Below are positions 46,463-58,406 of a stretch of DNA of 64,000 bases, piece by piece. How positions within the stretch are numbered: the stretch's first letter is position 1; each line of letters starts with the position of its first letter. The translations under genes and the position numbers were made by a program. A model generated the notes under the pieces. The model saw only the letters and a list, made by a program, of their open reading frames with translations. It ran no database searches and was not told the origin of the DNA. The stretch comes from Sarcomyxa edulis (lineage: Eukaryota; Basidiomycota; Agaricomycetes; Agaricales; Mycenaceae), in assembly GCA_009761415.1 (NCBI GenBank), contig QUOL01000011.1, forward strand, positions 434,001 to 498,000. The letters run 5' to 3'.

Positions 46463-48210
46463 TGTGAGGATGCCAGCATCCCCAGCCAAGGAATCGACAA
46501 CTATACAACAACCTACTCTTATGCGACTCCTCAGACATAGCTAACTACAGAGATACTGGTGGCATCACCACAAACGACTTACTTTTCGAATGACCGGACA
46601 CTGAAAGACACCAAGTACCCGCTACTTGACGGTTTCTCCCCGAAAGCGGCCTCTTCATCCACTCACCAAACGCTAAACCGCCTTCGGTCACGTCTCAGAA
46701 CGTTTCGGAATACTTGAAATCACACACGAACAACTTCTCCGAAGGAAATCTACCGCCAGAACCCAATTCCCTATCGTCGTTTCACCTGACCGAAGGCCCA
46801 ATGTACTCGATCACCTCTCCGCAGCCCCCTAGATCCTTCGGACAGATCCCAAATCGTTTCAGCAGGTTCCCTTTCACCTCTAGAAGACCTCATCGAGAGA
46901 TACTTCACCGACAAAACATTGCCACCAGTCGACATACCGCCAACGTGATGCTTGCTGCCCTGAGCTGTTCTACCTATCAAATCGGACATATTCCCTTTAC
47001 ATTGTGATCTCAATTCACACCTTTCCATGCATCTGGACACCTCGTTAAGACCTCCGTCCACCCTGACCAAGTGGTGCTACGGAATATTCTTCCCTCTGTG
47101 TTTATCACATGACACAGCACTTGTAAGCGAGGTATCGCCCGCTAACAAAGACACTACAGGTCTCCGCCTAGCAACCCACATCAAATTCACTCTTCTCGGA
47201 CAACTTTGGCCGTCGTATCTTGGAAAAATCTATCGGAAGCTCCCCATCATCCTGCTCACTCGGACATGTTTCATCCCTTCACAAATTCACCTTGCAACGC
47301 TTTCAGAGAACACCTCAGGCCCTAACCTTTCACACTGAGCGAGGTTCGGACACATCAAAACCAATACCGGATCTGTTTCATCATTGGAGATCTCGGGGAC
47401 CTTGGGATGGCACTCGGGGTGAAGAATTAGGCAAGGACAGGGAAGGAATTCATATATAAAGTAGGATAGGACATGGAGAAGGGTAGATAGAATCAGTGTG
47501 GACGAGAACCAGAGGAACACACCCGAATCGACCAACTACCCAGTCACTCTCTATAGGAATTCTATCTCTTTCTCATACTTCTGAAACCGAGACAAGGAAA
47601 CGATTACAGGAGTCGGTCAAACAAAGAGAAAAGGACTTGATTCAGCCAGCAGTACCACCCCCGGAACAAAGGAAGCTCTCCGAAATCAGTCCAGAGCTGT
47701 CCGAAACCCTCGAAGCTCTCCGAAATCAGTTCAGAGCTGTCCGAAACCTTCGATAGCTCTCCGAAGACGTTTTATAGTTATACAAAGCATCGGTCAGCTC
47801 ACCAAAAGCTGTCCGAGGTCCTCGTAGGTTCTCCAAGATCGAACTTATAGCTGTCCGAAGCTCTCGATAGCTCTCCGAAGACGTTTTATAAGCCGTCCGA
47901 AGCATCGATCAGCTCTCCGAAAGCTGTCCGAGGCCTTCGTAGGTTTTCCAAGAACGAACCTATAGCTGTCCGAAGCCTCTAAACGGCCTACCGAGAACGA
48001 TCCTACAAGTCCGAAGCTTACCTTACACCTCATCATCTCATACCCACCTCACCACCGTTTTACGAACACATTATCCAAACACAAGTCACTGGGCATTAGG
48101 ATTTCTCGCTACGTAAAATCCCCTCCGAGAAAACGTCACCTTACCCCCTAGAGGCGAACTATAGTTAGGAGTCTAGCACATCTACTCCTAGCGCCGCAGT
48201 CCTCATCACA
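46463..48210 (+). repeat. Right (3') LTR, 1,748 bp
   Basis: Nearly identical to the left LTR, with the same ends and the same internal tandem repeats. Confidence 0.92.
47672..47979 (+). repeat. Tandem repeats in the right LTR
   Basis: Counterpart of 37741-38048, with the same 40-bp and roughly 114-bp units. Confidence 0.8.
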
Positions 48211-48446
48211 GCGTGACACAACCAGATATAGCAACCTGTAAGTAACCGTGGCCACTTTCTCTTGTGAAGTTTGGGCTAGGAACAGCCTCAGAAATTGGAC
48301 TGGTTGTGCCAGAAGCTTGACTTGAAGCAAAAATGAATTTTTTGATACCCAACGAAACAAAATTAGGCCAAAAACAGGTCAAAATGAGGCTCAAATCAAG
48401 CTAAGATTAGGGTTGCGGGTAAAACTCAGACGAGGTAAGATACCTA

Positions 48447-48505
48447 GTAATTTACCAAGTCGATTTCGGGGCTGAGGTATATTACTGTAAATTACTGTAA
48501 ATTAC
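48447..48505. repeat. Left subterminal repeats of the hAT element
   Basis: Three copies of the 9-mer GTAAATTAC or its complement, at 48447-48455, 48487-48495 and 48497-48505. Such subterminal motifs are typical transposase-binding sites in hAT elements. Confidence 0.75.
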
Positions 48506-48554
48506 ATCTTTTCCCACGCTTTTAGCGCATTTTTTCCCCGCCAAAACGAAGGCA

Positions 48555-51500
48555 TTACGCCCAGTCCTCGAGCTCGTATGCCCCTCCGTCCTCCTCCTCG
48601 TCTACGTTGAGATAGTCAGGAACCTCGCCATCCTTCAATACCAGTGGTTTGTCTGCAAGAAAGTCCTTCAGAATGGTGGAGTTGAGGTCAATATCAGAAT
48701 CATCGATCATGAAGGTTTCGCATGGCTTGATGACCTCCGGAGGACCTAGCCAGTCCTCGTCACCATCGTCAGCATCATCAGCATCACTCAAGCTCTCACC
48801 CTCATCCTCATCAATACCCCGGACGACCCTCTGGATATCGTAGAACTTGACAATCGGGCGCGGGTGAGCATGTGCGCGAGACTGTTGACCGTAAATGTAT
48901 AAGTAGAGTAAGAATAGACACAATCAGCACGTACCTTGATCTCGCCGCGATAAAACGACCGTATTTGAGTCATGGCCATGAGAGTATCCACCTTTTGTCG
49001 ATTGCGCAACCCCGTGTTCAAGAACGTCACGACGGAGACCGATCTTTCGTCCGCCATGGAATGAGGAACAGCGGAGTAGAGCTTGATAGCGAGTGCCTAT
49101 GGATAGACAGGCATATTAGACTGGCGACGAAAAGAATTGACGGAAACTCACGGCTAGAATGCTCGCGTTAGGTACTTCACTCAGGGCCTCCCACCAACTC
49201 AGCGGTGTCTGATGTTGGGTCAGTGGTGCACTGAACGGATGACCGTGAAGAGAGTACGCTTTGAACTGAGATTTGTAGGCATTCGTGAAAGCCCGCTGTT
49301 TCCCCTTCCAAGCTGTGAACACAGGATTCTCGCCGTGTTCGATCTCGAGAATTGCCAAAGACAAAAGATACCGCCCGATTTCGATAAACGTTGCAGGATT
49401 CTTGACGCCCTCTGGAACTTTGGGAGGTGCTTTGCCTGGGATGGTGATCGAAAACGCGAGTGCGTTGGGCTTGCGGAAGATTGGTGAGTTGACATAAGCT
49501 GTAAAAGACATGTAAGTTCGATTTCCGAAGGGAATATAGAAGATAGCTTACTAGGATTGAGGTAGAATGCCGCACGGTGAGCATTGCTGGGTCCATCGAC
49601 AAAAAATTCACGCCAACGACTGTTGACAATCCCGCGAACCTGCGCCGATACACTATCTGGAAGCCCCGCAGTCTCCAGTGTGCACTTCATGTGAGCCGTG
49701 ACCGCGAGCCAGAAGAGGTAAACATCCGCAGGGTTGGTCTCGAGAGCCTCAAGGCACTCGATTGCTTTGGCAGCACCTTCTCCAATGGCAATGAGCTGGT
49801 TGAGGGTCAGTTCGAATTGAAGAGTGGCGGGTGAATTTCTTTGATAGAGATGGTTCCAATCCTGTAATACCATCCATAAGTAGTCAGCAATACGATAGAT
49901 ACAAGAACTTGAGCATCAGAGCGCACCTTGACCACAACTGAACCATTGGAAACAAGTTCTCGGATGGCGACTAAAGATCGACGAAGGGATATTGCTGACC
50001 AGATGGTAGAACCAAAGCGTGTCTTCCCAATGCTTTCTAATCCTGCGCCAAGATGCATCGCCTGCCGAAGTTTTTTCAAGGCACCTCGCCCCGAATTGGA
50101 ATGGCTAAAAAATGTTAGAGTTCCACGCAGAGGACCGATGGTCTAATAAACATATTTGGATGTCAGTGCCAACAATATAGAGCATCGCGAGCAGAAAAAC
50201 GACGTACTTCTTTGAAATGCGGAAGCTTGAGGATATCCTTGATCATGTTGTTCAGGTGATGGGCCGGGTCTGGTAGATTTAGCATGGTCTTGATGACACT
50301 GCAGATTATCTGCCGTCCGACACGAGTATTGCCAGTGTTGTCTGAGGATACAGCACAAAACCGTGACCTGCCAATGGTGTCCAACACCTGAGATAAGGCT
50401 CGGTGATGAGTAACAACTCCGGAGAAGCAATAATTACTAGAACGTACACCGAGAACATATTGGGCCACCCATTCACCTGTATGCGAGACATCGGTACATT
50501 CCTGCCCTTCCAGCAACATAACTCTGCGTGCTTTGGTGGTCGCGTGCACCGTATAGAACGATTCACCAGCCCGAGAGGTTCCTCCGTCGAACGAACACGT
50601 TATGTTCGTCTGAGTCTTGAGATGTGCGAGCTGCATTGTACGTACACGTTCTTGCTCCCCCATGATGTGGCTATCGTTGAGTGTCGTTCTCGAAGCAGGT
50701 GCATAACTGGGACTGGCGATACGGAATATATCCTTCCAGACAGTAAGATCGGCAACTGAAGGAGGGATTCCCGCGACGCAAAACAGTTTGACGATGGCAA
50801 AGTCGAGCCTTTCGGCAATTTGCTTGCGGCCCATCTCGCCAAAAAACATGTGAGCTGGGGTAATGCCTAGTTCGCCGGACGTTGGGGGTAGCAGAAGTTT
50901 ATTAGCAGCATCCGAAGCTGCGACTAGTGCTCCAGGTGCGGCTTCTCCACTCTCTCTCGATGCAAGCTGGCGTAGAGCTGGTGTTAGTTTCAAGCAGCGC
51001 TTGCAGTGCGACAAGACGCGGGCAGTGGTACGGGGAGCCCAAGTTTTCTCGCAGCCCTCGCCGATACACTGATGTTTCCTCGCAGTTATCGAACTCGAAA
51101 TCTCAAATGTGAGTTTGTCGAGAACATCCAGTCGAGGACGTCCCCCATTTGCTGGCGCTGGTGGTTCTATTTGCTTCTACATACCCGGATGGTGAGTTAA
51201 CGTCAAACGATTTTATATTTTGCCTGAAGACTTACTCGTTTGACACCCTTTTTGTTCTGCAAAACGGCCACTACCGAAGACGATGGCTGCGCAGGTGGGC
51301 AGAAAAATGCAGTGATGGGGTTATCGGTACAGTCAGACTGTCCGGCAATGCGTACTCGTTTTGCAGGAGGTTTCTGTGGGGAAACGGAGAGCCTTGCAAG
51401 TGTTTTGTGCAACTCGTCAGGCGTCGAAAGGTCAGTGGGCGTGCTAGGTCGAGAATCAGGTGGTGACTGAAGCACGGTCTCGCGAGCTACTGCCTTTTTG

Positions 51501-52895
51501 AAGGGACTCTGAAGGAAGTCAAGGTGAGTCAAATATCTCGAATTTCGGTGCTTGTACTAGGCTCACTATACTGTGGAACACATCCACAATCCGTCGGAAC
51601 ATAGCCAGCCGCCCAAGGTCACACTCGACTGGCTTAGACGCCGTGATGAGGGAGTTATTGTCAGGGAGGTAATAGTGGGCCAGGGCATTGAAACTGAGGA
51701 TTCCGCACGAGTGCCCGTCAACTTGTGGAGAGCATGGCAGGTTGACCACTTGTGGGGAGCATGATGGGTTGACAACTTCGGTGGCAGGTTCAGATGAGGA
51801 AGTCCCTTCAATCATTGGTGCGACGTCGGGTCTATGTTGAGCTAAAAACCACCGTAGAGCTTCGACCGTATCCAGGTCAGGTGTCTTTCCCAATGGATCT
51901 CCGTATACAATCTGTGGTTGCTCTTCCCCTCGCATCTCAACTACTGCCGTCACCCAGTGGTTATTTCCTGTATGGTACATCCCACCGAACGATTTGTCAT
52001 TCTGCAAATCCGCACCGAGTTTCTGCAACGCCCCTCGGGCATTTCGATCGTACGGAGTGCCATCGATTCGGTTCTTGTAAGCATTGACAAGACTCCATGA
52101 AAGTGATGTGTCGATGATCTTTGATTTGAATAGATTCTTCTGTTGTAGGTCATATTCGAGATTTTGAAGCATGAGATCTATATGAATGCTACTCATCCAC
52201 TCCCTCCCAAAAAACCCCAAGAGCCTATCCTTCGTATAACCGTTGGTACCGCCTGTATTCCCACAGGGGATAGACCCACTGAACGATAACTCCTTTAGGC
52301 ACAGACGTGTTGCTGCTATACTTGGACGGCACAGCTTCGCTTTGAATGCTGATCTTTCGAGCCATGCATGGGCTTTCTTCCACATGTCTATCGCCAGCTT
52401 CATGTCATAGAGTGTTCCCCAGTAAGTAACAATCCATAATGGCAGCAGCTCTCTGGATAAAGGTACACATATAGATTCAGCGCCATCAAGCCAAGCCTGC
52501 TCGGATTGACCCAGAAGATCTTCTACCACTATTTTTGGTGGTACGATCGTCTTCCGGATGAGGCGGACAAGTTCTCCGCTGTTGTCCTGTTGGGAATTGT
52601 TGATGGTAAAAGCCGAAAAGAAGGTCGCTGTGAGACTGAAATCGATGGGGACTGCAGAATCCGCAAAAGGTGGGAAATCGAAGGTAATGAGGTCGGTGAC
52701 TGATAGAGAGTCTTTTGGCACAATCATATCCCAAATTGCTTGGGGGACATCAAGTAGGGACCGGGCGTGATCTTGAAAGACAGCTGGAACATTGCAGAAA
52801 AGATGCTGGTTTCCTCGCCACTTGGTCTGTTCGGATGAGGCCATGAGTTGAGACCGATGAAAAAAATGGCCATCGAGCGGCGGCCCATATTGCAT
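48555..52895 (-). CDS. Ulp1-type protease / zinc finger / hAT transposase fusion (1,290 aa)
   Basis: Nine exons: 52895-51567, 51508-51236, 51176-50448, 50387-50208, 50142-49927, 49861-49552, 49498-49152, 49096-48935, 48881-48555; all joins keep one frame. Residues about 230-445 form a C48 cysteine protease: NNHWVTAV (His313), VYGDPLG (Asp332), DGHSCGI (Cys397). Residues about 570-595 hold a BED-like finger (C-x4-C ... H-C-x2-C). The transposase follows: CSFDGGTSRAG (first Asp), SSDNTGNT (second Asp, about 793), DPAHHLNNMIKDI, and a C-terminal dimerisation block (WWEALSEVPNASILA, then HSMADERSVS). The acidic tail starts near residue 1,200. The protease could cut SUMO or a similar modifier; this is inference. 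Confidence 0.92.
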
Positions 52896-53055
52896 GACTA
52901 ATCAATCTCATCTCTCGACCCGTGTGTTTCTCTAGTATATGATATATAGATGTGCGGGTACGTCTCAGAGGTAGTGCAGACATATACAGACGTTGGTGAT
53001 CTGATGAGGGTTTTATACTTATATACACCCTCATATCCAGCCATGTATATAACAT

Positions 53056-53100
53056 GTAAATTACAGTAAATTACATGGTAATTTACACGATGTAATTTAC
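53056..53100. repeat. Right subterminal repeats of the hAT element
   Basis: Four copies of GTAAATTAC or its complement, at 53056-53064, 53066-53074, 53078-53086 and 53092-53100, mirroring the left end. Confidence 0.75.
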
Positions 53101-53132
53101 ATGCCAGTTTCACCCCCAACCCTAGCTAAGAT

Positions 53133-54970
53133 GTAATTTTTGGATCACCAGGCATCAGGAAAAAAACTGAAGAAGGAGGAAGAAAATCTGTATTTTTGGT
53201 CGCTTTGCAAGTAGTTCAGCCCATATTCGGAGGGTTTTTGAAGGGCCCTGAGTTAGCAACCAGGCCTCGGTGACGCGTGACGTCACGCCAAATTAGCAAC
53301 GCAACGGACCCCTTGTGACGCGTGACCGTTGGTACGATACAGAGGGCTACAGTAGGCTTCTGGGGACACTATGACATATAGACAACATTACCTACATTTT
53401 TTTGAAATTGTAAAATTCAAGGTCCTCGAGAGTCGAGACCCACTTACCAAGTTTGCGACACATTTCGTGGCATGCCATAACTGATGTCGATCTAGTGACC
53501 TCACCTCTAAACAGACTGATCACATTGCTCTTATAGACTATGATATAAAATTGGATGAACCAGCTGCCAACCTGTGTTCTCTGAGATTTTGAAGTATGCG
53601 ACTCCAATATCATAACTGGTACATTCCGAGGGCATCGTATGCCACCGTACCAGCATAATGTCATAGACACATGCATCTTCTCGTATAGTTTTGGCAACTT
53701 CTCGTTGACTTCTCGTCTCCCGAGTTATGTCATCTAGATGTCTTTGTACAGCGTTACTCTTCGTTGCTGCTGAAATTTGTTTGATCTGCGTTTCAGTATC
53801 CCCGTCGTGATTCTTTAGCACTCCTCTGTATCGAGAAGCTTCAGGTCAGACGCTTGTGCGCAATCGGTATTTCTCCGGTTTTGCGTGTCATTTTATTGCT
53901 CCGTGTTTTGTTTGCGCTTCAAATCATTGATGCCGCGTCGTGCAATCCGTGCTTGATTAGTCCAGGGAGCTCGTAGCCCAACAGGACTGTATATCGGCGC
54001 CGAAAGATCATGATGTTCCCATGCCGTTTCAGGTCGCTCCTCACCATGATTGCCCCTTAGTGGCATAAGCGAGTTTTGAAGAAAGGATCATCCAACGCGC
54101 GTTCACCAATGTCGACAAACGCGGGCGATGCTATGCATCGCTCTGTGATGAGACCCGGATGAGGATTCGACCATCGATCTCTTTGTCGTCCGTATGCCGT
54201 CACAACGTCTCCCACCTGTTACTCGGGGCTGCTATCATCACGGGTGAGCGGTGAGCGCTTGTGCCACAAGCGGTGGCAGAGTCACAGCTTGTCAGTATAT
54301 TGAGCGCCTGGATTCATTTCAGCTGAACATCCCGAGCCTCGATGGCAAAAAGGGGGCATGAAGAGGATCGCGCGCGGACGAGATCAAGACGATGGCAATC
54401 GGTGGCACTTGTCAAGGTATCGGAGAGCTCGCCGCTGGTGGCGATGTTAGATGAGGGGTCCGAGTTGATGTCAAAGGATCACCATAAGTGAGTGGTGAGC
54501 GCTTGAGCCACAAGCGGTGAGGATGTCGAGTCTGCTCGATAAGTTGTACGCCCAGAGTCAGCTCATCTGAGTAACGCCTTGTGGAAAGAAAGAGATCATG
54601 AGAGGACCACGCGTGAACAGAGATCAAGGCGGCATTGTGTGGCACTCGATTTCGGAGAGCCCGCCGCTGGTGGCGACGAACGACAGAAAAGAGCTCCAGG
54701 TCGATGTCAAAATACGCTACTGGTATGATGAAAGGAGCATACAATGGAGGGAGAAAGATTTGAACGACTGTGGCAGTGGCGGGACGAAGTGGGGTGTGGG
54801 CGGAAGCAAAACGAAACACAGCATCCTTTATACCCCAGTGCGGAGTTCTTGTATTTTCAGACTCCGAGAGCACATGACGTCGAAATTGATACTCAGTTAA
54901 GGCGTACTTCACGCTAAGAGATTTGAGGGAGCCCATGCATGGACCGCCGAACGAACGCCAACTGCAACCA
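53133..54970. other. Intergenic, 1.8 kb, no gene supported, with an internal duplication
   Basis: A minus-strand frame at 53,531-53,821 (HLDDITRETRSQREVAKTIRED) looks protein-like, but no splice join gave a convincing continuation. It may be a gene remnant. The right half holds a diverged duplication of about 240 bp. The end at 54,970 is the 3' side of the pantothenate synthetase gene. Confidence 0.4.
54240..54680 (+). repeat. Diverged tandem duplication, period about 240 bp
   Basis: The order ggtgagcgcttg.gccacaagcggtg, then gatcaag.cg..., then ggagagc.cgccgctggtggcga occurs at about 54,245-54,445 and again at about 54,490-54,680. No coding frame is shared. Confidence 0.65.
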
Positions 54971-56152
54971 TTATCCCAGTATCTTATTAACATCCCCTAG
55001 TATGAGGTTATCGATCAGTCGCGTTTCGTCTACCCACAACGCGCCACTCAAGATCACAGGATCCTCCTCTACGTCGCCCATTTTAGAGTGCGATTCCACC
55101 ACGTCAAACGTCCGTGAGTTATTGAACTCCACATAATCCAATCGGATCTGAACACTTATGTTCTTCGCAATAATTTCTTGTCCCTTCGCATCGATGACCT
55201 CGACAGCTCTTTTTATACAAGATTCTTTGGTTTCGCCGTTCTTCCACGCGTTCTCGGCCGCTTGTAGTGCAGCGCGTAATGTAGGCGCGACTCGTCGCCC
55301 TTGTGGTGTGAGATATGCGTTTCGGGACGATAGTGCTAGTCCGTCGCTTGAATCACGCGTAGTCGGGACGATGTGGAGGTGTTCCGGGTCAGGATGAGAA
55401 AGCAGGAGATCTTTGCATAGTCGTCGAAGCAGGAGTGCCTGTTGGATGTCTTTCTGACCGAAATAAGTGTTGGTTGGCTTGAAATTAATTTCTATGATTA
55501 GAGAACGGTCGAAAAAGAATAGATGCACTTGCTACTCACCTCAATGACGTTGAACAGTTTCGTGACAACAGTAGCAACTCCTCTGAAGAACGTAGGGCGA
55601 CTCTGGCCTTCCATCTGATGTCCGTATCCTTTTACTTCGACGAAAGTCCCTTTTTGAGCGGAAGTATCTTGGCTGATACCTGATGGGTACATTTCTGGTA
55701 CGGTAGGAAGAAACACCGCAGATGGTGTCCGCACGATAGAGGATCCAGGTACCGCAACGCGTTGTGCAGTCAAAAGCTCGATGTCACCGGGTAATGTGCG
55801 AGGGTATGTAGCGAGATCTTCGTGTGGTGCAAATTGAGCTGGATTGACGAAGATGGACAAGACCGTCAAGTCGTTCTCTGCCAATGATCGTTTCACTGTT
55901 GAAAGACATCAGCGAATATCAGGTTACGGTATATTGGAAAATATGCTCACCCAGAGAGAGGTGACCTTCATGTAGTGCGCCCATAGTCGCCACGAAGCCA
56001 ACTGACTTTTTCTCGTCGTATGCCTTTCGCCTCCATTCGCGAAACGACGCTACAGTCGTCAGAAGGGGGATCGAAGACTGAGGTAGAGCTGAGGTCGACA
56101 TGACTCGAAATGCAATATTCGTCGTCCGATTAGGAATCAGAAAACGGGACAT
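54971..56152 (-). CDS. PAN6: Pantothenate synthetase (354 aa)
   Basis: Three exons: 56152-55951, 55895-55540, 55477-54971. It joins pantoate and beta-alanine with ATP to make pantothenate, the precursor of coenzyme A. Motifs are VGFVATMGALHEGHLSL (nucleotide-binding HxGH), SIFVNPAQFAPHEDLATYPR, FFRGVATVVTKLFNVIEP and TYFGQKDIQQALLLRR. The acceptor of intron 2 was set at TTTCAAG so that FNVIEPTNTYFGQKD is restored. The start is the ATG of MSRFLIPNRTT; the first 25 residues are basic and hydroxylated and could be an organelle presequence. The ATG of MSTSALPQSS further in is an alternative. Confidence 0.94.
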
Positions 56153-56395
56153 CGTGGCTTTTATACTTTCGGGTGGGCACGGTGAGTACCTTTTGGTCGT
56201 ACGACTCGTACGATGTCGATTGAAAATCACAGTCGGACATCGTGATAGCTGGGAGCAAAAAGGACAACCGGATACTGTAATTGTGGCACTGCCACCTAAA
56301 GCGTCTAAAAATAGTCGCGCCAGACAAAGCCTGACATCCGGTCCCTCGAACTTCGAAGTTCACTCTTGTCTCCTGCCACCTCAGATTCCACAATC
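56153..56395. promoter_or_regulatory. Divergent promoter of PAN6 and the Eaf gene
   Basis: 243 bp between opposite start codons. It contains a TATA-like TATAAAAG on the minus strand at about 56,158-56,165, very near the PAN6 start. No other site was identified. Confidence 0.4.
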
Positions 56396-57941
56396 ATGGC
56401 CACCGATAATTCCTGGATGCCCGCCTCAGGGCGCCACTCTGTAGGCATTGGAGGCTCTCTAGCTCGTGCTCTGAAAGCCCGTAAAGGCACAGCACCAGCC
56501 CCAAAACGTTCTAATATACCAGATCGCGACTTTTACTCTTTTCGATGTTCGTATCGTCGTATCGCCTCACAGTCTAATGATCTCAAAGTTATCTGTTCTT
56601 CCCAGATAACTTTAAGCCACCATCATTCGATCCCACAAAGCCAGGGAGCATGAAGCTCAACCAGGGCAAGGATTCGATCGCCGTTAGCGTGGAGCATCCT
56701 AGTACAGAGGTACGTTCCTCGCACTATGATACCTCCATACTTGCTGATGCCATGCATTGGTTAGCCCGGAGAAGCTCATTTGTATGATGGCCACGCCGCA
56801 CGCGCCAAAGAATGGGATTGTGTGCTCATCTACGACGAAGAAACTGGAGTAAGTCCTTATTGTATCCACGAAAGGTCTGAACAGCCTCTCTGACCAATGA
56901 CTATGTCCAGACATATACATTAGAAAAGTTAGACTCCTGCATCACCATGAACCACGACAAGAAAATCACGACCAGACCATCGGCTTCCCGTACGTGCGAA
57001 GCTGTCTATCAAACTAGCCTTGATTGTCTGATCTACGATATATAGCACTACCGCCTCCCATTGCTCCTCCCAGAGCCACTTCCAAGTCCAGCTATGATTA
57101 TCTGACAGCCTCATTAGATCGTGACCTTCTCGACCTGGTAGGGGAGGTAGATGCGGATGGAGAAACCGACCACGACGAGCCTGTGCATACTAACTACCAG
57201 TACCGTCGAGAAGAAGAGGAGGAGGAAGGAGAGGAAATTGAAATTCCTCCTGCACCTGCACCGAAGCCCAAACCTCCAGCTCCACGGGCCAAACCTCGAC
57301 CGTCCGACGTCCCCACAAAACCGCCGCCACCAATGAAACTTGCTCCATCCAACAAAGGGAAAGCTAGGGCAAAGAGGGATTCCGAAGTAGCGTCATTGGA
57401 CGTAGAAGAAGAAGACTTGGAATTCGGGAAACCCGCTCGTCCAGCTCGCCCTACGAAGCGAGTTCGATCTTCTCCACCCCCGCAAGCGCCTGTGTCGTCT
57501 GGTCTTGCTCTACCAGGCTCAGCGCCTGTCTATGCCGCTCCGTTACCACCCCCTTCAAGACCCGCGGCTGTCACTGCCCGTGCTCCCTCGCCACAAGCCT
57601 TCGCGTCAGATTCCGAAGAGGACTGGGACGTAGTTGCCGCGGCTGTGCCTACGCCGAACAATAATAGTGTTCTCGAGATAAACCTCGGAGCCTCCGATGA
57701 TGGAAATGTCAACGATAACGAGAGCGAGGAGGAAGAGATCGATATGAATCTCTTCCAACAGGAGATGGACGAGCACCTGGAGGAAGCCGACGACGACTTC
57801 CTCCTTAGAGCAGTCTCGCCTGAACCAGACTATCCTGCGCCTCCTTCTGCTCGTCCGCTTTCCCTGAACGCGTATGCAGGTGGTGGGGTTGCTGATGTTA
57901 GCGACGATGATTATTCGTCTAGTGATAGTGAAGATGATTGA
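56396..57941 (+). CDS. ELL-associated factor (Eaf) family protein (437 aa)
   Basis: Five exons: 56396-56546, 56606-56709, 56765-56848, 56911-56989, 57046-57941. The N-terminal EAF domain (residues about 45-125) shows FYSFRYNFKPPSFD, KPGSMKLNQGKDSIAVSVE, GEAHLYDG and the diagnostic KEWDCVLIYDEETGTYTLEKLDS. Eaf proteins bind ELL and stimulate RNA polymerase II elongation. The long C-terminal part is Pro-rich, then acidic (EEEEEEGEEIE; SEEEEIDMNLFQQEMDEHLEEADDDF), ending in a Ser/Asp tail, as in other fungal Eaf proteins. All exon joins fall inside the conserved domain and preserve it. Confidence 0.9.
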
Positions 57942-58406
57942 TGGACGTGTACTCTTTCTCCTAATTTATATACCTTACATTTTTCTCTCAACCTCTTCCT
58001 CGAATCCTCACTTTACAATCTATACCAATCCTATTGCTTCATCAAATTACGTGCTATGTACCGTACGCATAGTCCGACAAAGTAGCAAATAACTAAGAAT
58101 GAAACAAAAGTCCTCCCAACAGCTATGTAGCGAGCAAAGCCGTCATTGCACAGCTAATGATGAAAAAAATCAGGACGGAAGATGAATTAAAACAGCCTAC
58201 GCTGTGCTATGAAAAAATGAGCAAATGAATAGCTATCGGGGTTGCATCTATCAACCCAAACGCAATGTCCATTAAGAGTCGTACCCGTTTACATCCCTTG
58301 TATGAAAATAAAATGTCCCCTCAAATGAATGAGTGCCAGTGGTTCACCCTCCTTCAATGCCCGACTTGTTCAATCCTCCAAACAAACTTGTGTTCAAGTG
58401 TCTTAA
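57942..58406. other. Intergenic between convergent genes
   Basis: About 465 bp, AT-rich, between the Eaf and Rds1-like stops. No gene seen. Confidence 0.4.

Larger units (their letters stand above)
36532..48210 (+). mobile_element. LTR retroelement of 11.7 kb without recognisable gag-pol, carrying six antisense genes
   Basis: Two direct repeats of 1,748 bp each (36532-38279 and 46463-48210) begin TGTGAGGATG and end CCTCATCACA, fitting the TG...CA rule. A TGG-initial primer-binding-site candidate lies 2 nt inside the left repeat, and a short purine tract abuts the right repeat, so the element reads on the plus strand. The 8,183-bp interior shows no reverse transcriptase, integrase, RNase H or aspartic protease on either strand; it is therefore non-autonomous (a large retrotransposon derivative) or something new. 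The LTRs differ by a few dozen substitutions by eye, mostly at scattered sites. No clear 5-bp target duplication (flanks tgcgg and gcgtg). Confidence 0.85.
48408..53124 (-). mobile_element. Complete autonomous hAT transposon (4,717 bp)
   Basis: Terminal inverted repeats start TAGGGTTGCGGGTAAAACT on the left and, read from the other end, TAGGGTTGGGGGTGAAACT on the right (17 of 19 identical). They are flanked by the identical 8-bp target duplication GCTAAGAT at 48400-48407 and 53125-53132. 8-bp duplications and TA/CAGGG ends are hAT hallmarks. The single gene inside is open over all nine exons. Perfect duplications and an intact gene suggest recent, possibly still active transposition. It lies about 200 bp beyond the LTR element. 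Confidence 0.95.

Noticed and set aside
48408..53124. hAT element as source of the transposase for the 886-bp element
   Set aside because: Their terminal inverted repeats differ (TAGGGTTG versus CAAGGGGG), and the subterminal GTAAATTAC motifs are absent from the smaller element.
53392..53821. Possible protein-coding frames (HLDDITRETRSQREVAKTIRED; VMILESHTSKSQRTQ)
   Set aside because: The pieces look protein-like, but the frames do not join at the visible splice sites without a stop, and there is no family motif. Kept only as a possible remnant.
54412..54993. 193-codon minus-strand frame at the end of PAN6
   Set aside because: It overlaps the PAN6 end in another frame and runs through the noncoding duplication, with no motif.
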